From the NCBI GenBank assembly GCA_905480055.1, contig CAJQOW010000132.1, positions 1 through 5,741 on the forward strand: a stretch of 5,741 bases of DNA, in the 5' to 3' direction. This document shows, piece by piece, positions 1-4,641 of this stretch. Positions within the stretch are counted from its first letter, which is position 1. Every line of letters starts with the position of its first letter. The translations under genes were made by a program, and so were the position numbers. The notes under the pieces are model-generated. The model was not told the origin of the DNA. It did no database searches and worked only from the letters and a program-made list of their open reading frames with translations. Source of the stretch: an uncultured Acidimicrobiia bacterium. GTDB lineage: Bacteria > Actinomycetota > Acidimicrobiia > UBA5794.

Positions 1-716
1 AGGTGAAGGAGGCGTATCGATCGGGGCGTTCCCGCCTCATCACCGTGATCGCCGCAGTACTGCTGGCGACCAACTGGGGCGTGTTCCTGTGGGCGGTCAC
101 GCATGATCAGGTCGTTGAAGCATCGCTCGGATACTTCATCAACCCGCTCGTATCCGTAGCCCTCGGTGTGGTGGTGCTGCGGGAACACCTGAGACGACTC
201 CAATGGGTTGCGGTCGGCATAGCGGCCGGCGGCGTCACGTTGATGACCATTCGGGTCGGCACCCTTCCCTGGGTAGCGATCGTCCTTGCGCTGTCCTTCG
301 GTCTCTACGGGTTGCTGAAGAAGAACCCCGCAACACCGAGCCCACTCGTGTCCCTGTTCGGTGAAGTGTCGGTCCTGGCACTCCCCGCACTCGTGGTCAT
401 CACCCTGTTTCGAGACAGCCAGACAGACGGTTTCGGGTCTTCGCTCGGAGTGAGCCTGTTCCTCGTGGGCACAGGCCTCATCACAGTGGTTCCGCTCCTG
501 CTGTTTGGCGCAGCGGCCAAGCGCATCAAGCTCTCCACAATCGGGTTGCTGCAATACATCGCACCCACACTGCAGTTCCTGCTTGGGGTGACGGTGTTCG
601 ACGAGCACCTCTCCACAGATGCACTCATCGGATTCGTGTTCGTGTGGATGGCACTTGCCATCTACACGTGGGACAACCTCAGGTCCACCACTCGAACGGG
701 GTCGATCGTCGTGTGA
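1..716 (+). CDS. RarD-type EamA/DMT family permease, 5'-truncated by window edge
   Basis: An inner-membrane permease of the drug/metabolite transporter superfamily, RarD branch; the substrate is unknown. 237 residues are readable, and bases 1-2 belong to a codon cut by the edge. RarD proteins are usually near 300 residues, so roughly the first 60, about two helices, lie outside the window. The GTG at position 3 is an internal Val codon, not a convincing start. The family hallmark is plain: N-W-G-V-F-L-W-A-V (residues 24-32), then E-A-S-L-G-Y-F-I-N-P-L-V-S (40-52), and a second-repeat G-L-L-Q-Y-I-A-P (181-188). About eight hydrophobic segments follow one another (about 13-32, 41-60, 67-84, 88-105, 117-136, 148-170, 178-198, 206-224). 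The C-terminus is short and polar. The stop codon abuts the stop codon of the convergent gene. The family is confident; transport specificity cannot be read from the sequence. Confidence 0.9.
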   Translation, partial: VKEAYRSGRSRLITVIAAVLLATNWGVFLWAVTHDQVVEASLGYFINPLVSVALGVVVLREHLRRLQWVAVGIAAGGVTLMTIRVGTLPWVAIVLALSFGLYGLLKKNPATPSPLVSLFGEVSVLALPALVVITLFRDSQTDGFGSSLGVSLFLVGTGLITVVPLLLFGAAAKRIKLSTIGLLQYIAPTLQFLLGVTVFDEHLSTDALIGFVFVWMALAIYTWDNLRSTTRTGSIVV

Positions 717-1106
717 TCAGCTTTCGTCGGAAGACACCGCATCGGCGATGGCATCGATGGCCTCTGCGGCCTTCTCGCCAGCTTCTGATGCGGAAACGCC
801 CTGATCCTCAGCAGCCTCTTCAACGTCGTGAGCCACCTCGGTGAGGTCCTCGACAGCGTTCTGCACGTCTTCGACGTAGTGGTCCTCGGTGCTGGGCTTG
901 CGGGCGCGCACGCCTGCAACCACGGCATCCTGGATGCTGGCGAGCTGATCCTCGCTCACCCGGTCGCCGAGCTTGACCGCGAGCATCTCTCGAATCTCGT
1001 CGTCAGACATCGACTCGAAGCGCTTCTTCGAGAGATAGGAAGCCACGGCACCGGCGATCATCGCCATGAACAGCAGCAGGAAGACGAGCTTGATCAGTTT
1101 TTTCAT
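717..1106 (-). CDS. small acidic single-pass membrane protein, function unknown
   Basis: A 129-residue protein with no family I can name. It opens M-K-K-L-I-K and has one hydrophobic segment at about residues 5-24, closed by K-K-R (27-29). The rest is a long, strongly acidic, Ala-rich region predicted to be helical. Residues 33-66 (M-S-D-D-E-I-R-E-M-L) look like a compact helical hairpin. Residues 77-129 are almost all Asp, Glu, Ala, Val and Ser and could form a coiled coil or a disordered tail. There is no signal-peptidase site, so the segment is probably a membrane anchor. The start is fixed by a GGAGG Shine-Dalgarno 5 nt upstream. The frame stays open back to 1361, but that extension overlaps the upstream gene and has non-protein-like composition. 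The gene lies 52 bp after the HisA-like gene on the same strand and may be co-transcribed with it. The coding call is good; the role is unknown. Confidence 0.75.
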   Translation of the reverse strand: MKKLIKLVFLLLFMAMIAGAVASYLSKKRFESMSDDEIREMLAVKLGDRVSEDQLASIQDAVVAGVRARKPSTEDHYVEDVQNAVEDLTEVAHDVEEAAEDQGVSASEAGEKAAEAIDAIADAVSSDES

Positions 1107-1111
1107 GAGAA

Positions 1112-1116
1112 CCTCC
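1112..1116 (-). promoter_or_regulatory. Shine-Dalgarno of the small membrane protein
   Basis: On the minus strand GGAGG sits 5 nt before the ATG at 1106-1104. This canonical site decides the start and rules out the longer upstream open frame. It contrasts with three other genes here that lack a well-placed ribosome binding site. Confidence 0.8.
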
Positions 1117-1158
1117 AATAGCTGAAGGTAACGGGCTCTGAGGCTCAGGCCGCCACGA

Positions 1159-2028
1159 TCACTCTGATGTGTCGGATGCGAGCCATTGAACGAAGTCGGT
1201 CGCCGATTCAGCATCGCCTGCCGGCGCGATGTCCCGGTAGAGCACCAGTGCCGCATCGAGTTCAGCCCTCGACCATGGGCCGCGCATCTGACCGGTTGCA
1301 GCCAGCGCTGCGGCGCACTGTTCAACGGTGAATCGGCCGGCGGTGACCTCACGGCCAACAACGACCCCGGCGACCCGCTTGTCTTCGACCTTCAGGTCAG
1401 TCAGCTCGGCAATGTCGTTGAGATCACGCACGCCTCCAGCGGCGATGACGGGTTCATCAACGAGTGACAGCGCCATCGAGAGTGCTTCGTAGTTTGGGGG
1501 CTCGACAAGCGCGTCACGCCCAACTTCCGTGATCATGAAGGCTGCGGCGCCTCCCGATGACAGGTTGATCAGCGTCTCTTCGAGGTACTCACCTGTTCGC
1601 TCGGTCCAACCATGGATGGAAATCTCGAGATCCGGGTGGACATCGAGGGCCACCACGATGCGGTGCGGGTGAAGGCGGTTCAACTCCCAGAACAACACCT
1701 GGTCGATGATGGCGAGCGTCCCGACGACAACCCTCCACGCGCCCATGTCGAGCACGCGCTGCACATCCACCTGCGACCGGACACCACCACCGACCTGAAC
1801 CGGGATGTCGACGGCCTTGATGATCGATGAAATCAGTTCGCGGTTCTTGTAGTCGCCATAGGCGGCCGCATCGAGGTCCACAATGTGGAGCCTGTCTGCC
1901 CCCTTGTTCACCCAGCCCTTCGCCCTGTTCACCGGGTCGTCATCGAGCGCAATGGCTTCGCGGACGTCGCCGTGCGGTAGGCGGACGGCCCTGCCGTCGA
2001 GAATGTTCACGCGTGCATAGAGATCCAT
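1159..2028 (-). CDS. HisA/PriA-like phosphoribosyl isomerase family protein with Asn at the first catalytic position
   Basis: A 289-residue (beta/alpha)8 barrel of the HisA/HisF/PriA family. Family members isomerise the phosphoribosyl-formimino intermediate (ProFAR) of histidine synthesis; PriA also isomerises PRA for tryptophan. Family marks: L-D-G-R-A-V-R-L (10-17), H-I-V-D-L-D-A-A (48-55), phosphate loop G-G-G-V-R (80-84), V-A-L-D-V (126-130), H-G-W (139-141), I-T-E-V-G-R-D-A (166-173), second phosphate loop A-A-G-G-V (196-200) and V-V-V-G-R-E (222-227). Aligned with M. tuberculosis PriA, the general base Asp11 is Asn8 (codon AAC, 2007-2005) and Arg143 is His139. Asp130 and the general acid Asp175 are kept as Asp129 and Asp172. 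About 40 residues beyond the barrel (from about 248) exceed the usual 240-250. No his or trp gene is adjacent. Fold is certain; classical activity is doubtful, and a changed reaction or non-catalytic role is possible. Confidence 0.85.
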   Translation of the reverse strand: MDLYARVNILDGRAVRLPHGDVREAIALDDDPVNRAKGWVNKGADRLHIVDLDAAAYGDYKNRELISSIIKAVDIPVQVGGGVRSQVDVQRVLDMGAWRVVVGTLAIIDQVLFWELNRLHPHRIVVALDVHPDLEISIHGWTERTGEYLEETLINLSSGGAAAFMITEVGRDALVEPPNYEALSMALSLVDEPVIAAGGVRDLNDIAELTDLKVEDKRVAGVVVGREVTAGRFTVEQCAAALAATGQMRGPWSRAELDAALVLYRDIAPAGDAESATDFVQWLASDTSE

Positions 2029-2034
2029 ACCTTC

Positions 2035-2040
2035 AACCTA
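2035..2040 (-). promoter_or_regulatory. candidate -10 box (TAGGTT) of the HisA-like gene
   Basis: The minus strand reads TAGGTT, then six bases, then the ATG at 2028. TAGGTT fits the TANNNT consensus of actinobacterial -10 elements. Transcription starting 6-7 bases downstream would begin at or next to the start codon, giving a leaderless mRNA. The GAAGG inside the spacer is too close to the ATG to be a good Shine-Dalgarno. No convincing -35 is seen. Confidence 0.35.
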
Positions 2041-2154
2041 CCCGTAGTAGCCCGGCTGTGGAGCACAAACGCATCCGGCCAACAGGCGACACATTGATGG
2101 CGGACTCCGCTCGGCAACAGCTCTGGGACCTTCCAACACCGGCGAGAAAGACCT

Positions 2155-2188
2155 CGGGTGGGGCAGAGCTCGACCTCTACCCCACCCG
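2155..2188. terminator. strong hairpin, possible terminator or RNA structural element
   Basis: CGGGTGGGG (2155-2163) pairs perfectly with CCCCACCCG (2180-2188). Inside it, after one mismatch, AGAG (2165-2168) pairs with CTCT (2175-2178) around a six-base loop. This is the most stable hairpin I see in the window. On the plus strand it is followed by only TTT; on the minus strand by AGGTCTTTCTC. It therefore lacks a true U-tract, and the orientation and role are open. Confidence 0.5.
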
Positions 2189-2266
2189 TTTCGCAGCCCG
2201 GCACCGAACCCCCGAAAGGTGCCTAGCTTCTGCTCGCGCTGCGAGTACAGGGCTGCGGAATGCGTG

Positions 2267-2485
2267 CTGGCGATACCGCTCCCCTGACGATCAACAAGGT
2301 ATCCGGCCAACATGAACGCAAGGTGACCGCAGTTCGACAATGGAGTGATTGTTGCCAAGCCTCACGAGGGGACAGCAGGATGGGGCAAGCCCCAAGGCTC
2401 AAGGCCCATGGCTGGGATCACGAGACGTTCCCGAGTACCAGCTACGAGGTACCAACGAGCGAAGCTCGTCTAGCGGTATCGCCAG
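2267..2485. repeat. 14-bp perfect inverted repeat, arms 2267-2280 and 2472-2485
   Basis: CTGGCGATACCGCT (2267-2280) is the exact reverse complement of AGCGGTATCGCCAG (2472-2485). The right arm lies in the 3' end of the IF-1 gene and covers the first two bases of its stop codon plus the codons for W-R-Y-R. The arms are about 190 bp apart. There are no flanking duplications or transposase, so this is not evidence of an insertion sequence. It may be a relic of local duplication and inversion, or chance. Confidence 0.6.
2455..2469 (-). terminator. short hairpin directly after the IF-1 stop
   Basis: ACGAGC and GCTCGT form a perfect six-bp stem around a three-base loop. The hairpin touches the IF-1 stop codon at 2472-2470. 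Its place, right after the last codon, suggests a 3'-end or terminator role. There is no T-run, as is common in GC-rich actinobacteria. Confidence 0.45.
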
Positions 2486-2694
2486 ACGATGCGGCCCATC
2501 GTGGGGTCGTAAGCGGACACGTCGACCTCGACGGCATCCCCGGGGATGATGCGGATCATGCGACCCTTGCGCATCTTGCCGGACGCACGGGCAGTGACCT
2601 CATGTCCCGTTTCGAGTTTCACCCGAAACGTGGCATTTGGGAGCGTTTCGGTCACAACGCCCTTTGCCCTGAAGTAGTCGTCCTTGCCTGCGAT
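2470..2694 (-). CDS. infA: translation initiation factor IF-1, apparent AUC start codon
   Basis: IF-1 is a single OB-fold protein that binds the 30S A site with IF-2 and IF-3 during initiation. The 74-residue product matches the family throughout: T-L-P-N-A-T-F-R-V (17-25), G-H-E-V (30-33), S-G-K-M-R (38-42), I-R-I-I-P-G-D (47-53), and Y-D-P-T-M-G-R-I-V (62-70). Aligned with E. coli IF-1 (72 aa) it has one extra residue near the N-terminus and one in the 42-46 loop, so 74 is the expected length. There is no ATG. After the in-frame TAG at 2706-2704 the only codons before homology begins are GAG, ACA, CTC and ATC. The ATC (2694-2692) sits where Met1 should be, 6 nt after AGGAG. The first standard codon, GTG at 2655, would leave 61 residues without the first half of strand 1. 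No rpmJ, rpsM or rpsK follows, so this lies outside the usual ribosomal operon and may be a paralogue. Confidence 0.88.
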   Translation of the reverse strand: MAGKDDYFRAKGVVTETLPNATFRVKLETGHEVTARASGKMRKGRMIRIIPGDAVEVDVSAYDPTMGRIVWRYR

Positions 2695-2700
2695 GAGTGT

Positions 2701-2705
2701 CTCCT
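2701..2705 (-). promoter_or_regulatory. Shine-Dalgarno AGGAG that supports an AUC start for IF-1
   Basis: On the minus strand ATAGGAG is followed by ACACTC and then ATC. The six-base gap from AGGAG to ATC is ideal for initiation at that codon. The site also overlaps the upstream in-frame stop TAG (2706-2704), so no further N-terminal extension is possible. Confidence 0.65.
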
Positions 2706-2776
2706 ATCGATTCGGCCGCGTTGCATGGCGCACAACGGCCGGGCTGAGGAGGCAATCGTAGTGAGGGATAGGGCAT

Positions 2777-2793
2777 CTCGGCACTCAGCCGAG
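2777..2793 (-). terminator. hairpin downstream of the stress-protein gene
   Basis: CTCGGC (2777-2782) and GCCGAG (2788-2793) form a perfect six-bp stem with a five-base loop. It begins about 14 bp after the stress-protein stop codon and before the IF-1 leader. It has no T-run, so it is at best a weak or factor-assisted terminator separating the two genes. The remaining leader contains TACGAT (2760-2755), a possible but unsupported -10 for IF-1. Confidence 0.35.
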
Positions 2794-2807
2794 CGAGCAG
2801 ACGCCTG

Positions 2808-3413
2808 TCACACGCCTACGGGCGTCTCGAATCCCTCTGGTTTCACGGTGAGCACAGCTGTGTCGATCAACCCGAGCACATGCTCGGCCGTGTTGCCCAT
2901 GAACACGCCCTTCAGGCCCGTCCGCGCAAGCGTGCCCATCACGACGACACTCGGCTGAACAGTCTCGTTGATTGACGGGACGGCCGAACCTGCGTCGCCC
3001 TTCACAAGGTGGATCTCCGTCGGCACATCGATATCCGGCTGGAAATCCATCAGTCGCTTGAGTCCCATTTCGGCGGCCGCGTGTGTCAGCTCAACCATCT
3101 CATCCACTTCGCGCGAAGGCGGTCGATGCCGACCGCGGCGCAACATGGATTCACCCTCGAGACGCCAGGCGTGGATCACGTGAACGGATCCTCCTTGCAA
3201 TGCTGCGAGTGATGTCGCCAGCTCCAACAGCGTCACATTGAGGGAATCATGCCTCGGTTCGGAGTCGAGGGGCCCAACGGCGACAGCAACGTCACGACTC
3301 AGCCCGTCGCTGCCAGAATCCACCCACACGGGCACCGGGCACTTGCGCAACAGGTGCATCGCCACGGAGGAGCCCCCTGCCCCTCGTCGCCATCTCGTCT
3401 CATCGAACGGCAC
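2808..3413 (-). CDS. universal stress protein, UspE-like: intact second UspA domain with the tail of the first
   Basis: A cytoplasmic universal stress protein resembling the tandem-domain UspE group. Residues 13-31 (G-G-S-S-V-A-M-H-L-L-R-K-C-P-V-P-V-W-V) are the last helix and strand of a first Usp domain. Residues 40-195 are a complete second domain: opening strand D-V-A-V-A-V-G-P, H-V-I-H-A-W (78-83), S-V-V-V-M-G-T (155-161) and G-N-T-A-E-H-V-L (173-180), ending L-T-V-K-P-E-G-F-E-T-P-V. E. coli UspE ends very similarly. The G-x2-G-x9-G-[ST] ATP motif of the nucleotide-binding subgroup is altered (Ala163, Asn174), so ATP binding is doubtful. The GTG at 3413 is the first start-type codon of the open frame but falls inside the first domain: in-frame codons above it still read H-G-H-D-L-V-V up to a TAG at 3452-3450. 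The open frame is therefore probably a remnant of a gene of about 290 residues. Confidence 0.75.
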   Translation of the reverse strand: MPFDETRWRRGAGGSSVAMHLLRKCPVPVWVDSGSDGLSRDVAVAVGPLDSEPRHDSLNVTLLELATSLAALQGGSVHVIHAWRLEGESMLRRGRHRPPSREVDEMVELTHAAAEMGLKRLMDFQPDIDVPTEIHLVKGDAGSAVPSINETVQPSVVVMGTLARTGLKGVFMGNTAEHVLGLIDTAVLTVKPEGFETPVGV

Positions 3414-3665
3414 GACAACCAGATCATGGCCATGTCTGGAGGAGGCGGGCTACCTGTCTCACGAGAAGGTTGGCCGTAGAAATCGATATGAGGTCCATCC
3501 GGACCTCCCCTCCGCCACCCCCTCGAGGATCATCTCGAGATCGGAGCGCTCCTCAGGGTCCTCGCCGACCGCAAGTGAACCAGGCGCTCATTGGTCCCAC
3601 GAGGGATGACGGGCATCACGCGAAGTAGCCAGACCCTCCCCCTCCACGAAACGCGCCGCGCAGAG
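3414..3665 (-). pseudogene. frame-scrambled first UspA domain of the adjacent stress-protein gene
   Basis: This stretch has no intact open frame. Read on the minus strand, recognisable Usp-domain pieces follow one another in changing frames: C-A-A-R-F-V-E-G (3662-3639), R-V-W-L-L-R-V-M-P-V-I-P-R-G (from 3637), L-A-V-G-E-D-P-E-E-R-S-D-L-E-M-I-L-E-G-V (about 3575-3516), M-D-L-I-S-I-S-T-A-N-L-L-V-R-Q-V (from 3498) and H-G-H-D-L-V-V, which joins the intact frame. The switches fall near 3638, 3575, 3507 and 3432. Outer, middle and last pieces share one frame, so the two others are compensated excursions. Stops in the main frame occur at 3590-3588 and 3452-3450. Two switches lie at runs of G, so slippage or sequencing error is possible. 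The first strand and start codon, which should lie toward 3700, are not recognisable. The promoter and start of the divergent permease gene occupy that place. Confidence 0.6.
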
Positions 3666-3696
3666 GTTGTTGCCACACGACCTACCTCTGGGCGGC

Positions 3697-3702
3697 TAGT
3701 TT
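3697..3702 (+). promoter_or_regulatory. candidate -10 box (TAGTTT) of the EamA permease gene
   Basis: TAGTTT fits TANNNT and ends seven bases before the ATG at 3710. No purine-rich Shine-Dalgarno lies in that gap. The geometry predicts transcription starting at the A of the ATG, a leaderless mRNA. No clear -35 is visible. Confidence 0.4.
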
Positions 3703-3709
3703 CGTTCGG

Positions 3710-4591
3710 ATGCGCAATCGGGTCATCATCGCCGTCCTCGCCGCCGCCCTCGGCTGGGGCCTTGCCGGCGTCGGGACGCGAGCCGCGTATGAACTCGGTG
3801 CCAATACGGTCACTGTCCTTGCGATCCGAACGATTGTGGCCTCTGTCGCGCTCGTCGTATGGATGGCCGTTTCACGTATATGGCCGTCCGGGATGGCTTG
3901 GCGACACGGAGCAATAGTGGGGACGCTCCGGATTGGACTGGCACCTCTGCTCTTCATGGCCTCGCTCAACTACATCTCTGCAGGGGTTGAGGGACTCGTC
4001 ATCACCCTGGTGCCTGCAACGACTGCAGTACTGGCTTCGATTCTCATCCACGAGACCGTCTCCCGACGTCAGATACTCGGTCTCGTCATCGGGCTGGCCG
4101 GGACGGCGGTGATCGCAGGCGCAGGGGACTCTGGCCTCGGCAGCGAGGGAAACGTCGCATATGGGTTCGCCCTTTCCGGCCTGGGAGTCATCGTCGGATC
4201 TCTATCGGGGGTGTTGCAGCGCAAGTACGCACCTCTCCACGACACCGTCGAACTGGCCGCACCGATGTTCGTGTCCGGCCTTGCTGTGTCCCTGGTCGCA
4301 GGGTTGTTCATTGGCTTCGACGACGTCAGCGCCTATGAGACAAGCCTGTGGCTGCTGCTCCTCGTACTCGGTTTGGGGTCCACGCTTCTCCCGTTCGGAG
4401 CCACCCTCTATGCGTCAAAGCATGCCTCCGCGACGCTGGTCTCGATCACGGCATACCTCGCCCCCCTCGTTGCCGTGATTGGTGGCGTGCTGATCCTCGG
4501 CGAGGAATTGACACCCATCATCATGCTGGGCGCGGCCCTCGCCGTCATCGGTGTTGGATTGGTCGGCAGACCACGGCGCACCCAGACCTGA
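3710..4591 (+). CDS. EamA/DMT family permease
   Basis: A complete 293-residue inner-membrane permease of the drug/metabolite transporter superfamily with two tandem EamA repeats of five helices each. Approximate helices: 5-24, 33-52, 66-86, 93-112, 121-138, 149-168, 181-202, 212-234, 241-262, 268-286. Typical repeat features are visible. The first repeat has the helix-4 proline P-A-T-T-A-V-L-A (102-109), then a charged turn H-E-T-V-S-R-R-Q (114-121) and G-L-V-I-G-L-A-G-T (124-132). The second has the equivalent A-P-L-V-A-V-I-G-G (251-259), G-E-E-L-T-P (264-269) and G-A-A-L-A-V-I-G-V. The length is normal for the family and the short Arg-rich tail is usual. The substrate cannot be deduced; members move amino acids, nucleosides or other small metabolites. 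It is only distantly similar to the RarD-type permease at the left edge, so the two are not a recent duplication. The oxygenase gene follows 50 bp downstream. Confidence 0.92.
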   Translation: MRNRVIIAVLAAALGWGLAGVGTRAAYELGANTVTVLAIRTIVASVALVVWMAVSRIWPSGMAWRHGAIVGTLRIGLAPLLFMASLNYISAGVEGLVITLVPATTAVLASILIHETVSRRQILGLVIGLAGTAVIAGAGDSGLGSEGNVAYGFALSGLGVIVGSLSGVLQRKYAPLHDTVELAAPMFVSGLAVSLVAGLFIGFDDVSAYETSLWLLLLVLGLGSTLLPFGATLYASKHASATLVSITAYLAPLVAVIGGVLILGEELTPIIMLGAALAVIGVGLVGRPRRTQT

Positions 4592-4629
4592 AGGGTCGCC
4601 GGACGCAACCAGACCGCGCTGTGGCTCCG

Positions 4630-4635
4630 TACAGT
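4630..4635 (+). promoter_or_regulatory. candidate -10 box (TACAGT) of the oxygenase gene
   Basis: TACAGT matches TANNNT and ends six bases before the ATG at 4642, three before the ATG at 4639. The gap contains no Shine-Dalgarno. The spacing favours 4642 as the start on a leaderless transcript, independent of the permease upstream. Confidence 0.4.
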
Positions 4636-4641
4636 TTCATG

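Larger units (their letters stand above)
2029..2454 (-). other. gene-poor, structured intergenic stretch
   Basis: Together with the hairpin at 2455-2469, about 440 bp separate the HisA-like gene from the IF-1 gene. I find no frame with protein-like composition: the open frames here are rich in Arg, Pro and Ser and lack family motifs. I also find no tRNA, tmRNA, RNase P or SRP RNA signature. It does contain several inverted repeats: a large hairpin at 2155-2188, TGGGG-CAAG-CCCCA at about 2381-2394, and GTACC/GGTAC arms at 2435-2439 and 2448-2452. A 12-base direct repeat, ATCCGGCCAACA, occurs at 2073-2084 and 2301-2312. An unannotated structured RNA or a decayed gene is possible but unproven. 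Confidence 0.5.

Noticed and set aside
717..1361. 214-codon open frame that extends the small membrane protein upstream
   Set aside because: The extra 85 codons overlap the HisA-like gene and have Arg/Ser/His/Pro-rich shadow composition. A clear Shine-Dalgarno marks the ATG at 1106.
2073..2312. 12-base direct repeat ATCCGGCCAACA (2073-2084 and 2301-2312) as mobile-element or attachment-site ends
   Set aside because: There are only two copies with no inverted termini, integrase or transposase nearby, and no coding content between. It is noted only as a minor repeat.
2038..2358. 106-codon minus-strand open frame in the gap
   Set aside because: There is no Shine-Dalgarno, domain or sensible composition, and it runs through the large hairpin at 2155-2188.
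2029..2469. tRNA, tmRNA, RNase P RNA or SRP RNA in the gap
   Set aside because: GGTTCG-like and GTTCGA-like bits (around 2204-2210 and 2331-2336) are not flanked by matching T-arm, anticodon or acceptor stems. None of the conserved core sequences of the other RNAs was found.
2260..2958. 232-codon plus-strand open frame
   Set aside because: It covers IF-1 and part of the stress-protein gene in antisense. Its composition and lack of motifs mark it as a shadow frame.
3591..3917. plus-strand frames over 3238-3917 as separate genes
   Set aside because: They run antisense to the stress-protein gene and its remnants, or out of frame with the permease. They are Ser/Arg/Pro-rich and match no family.
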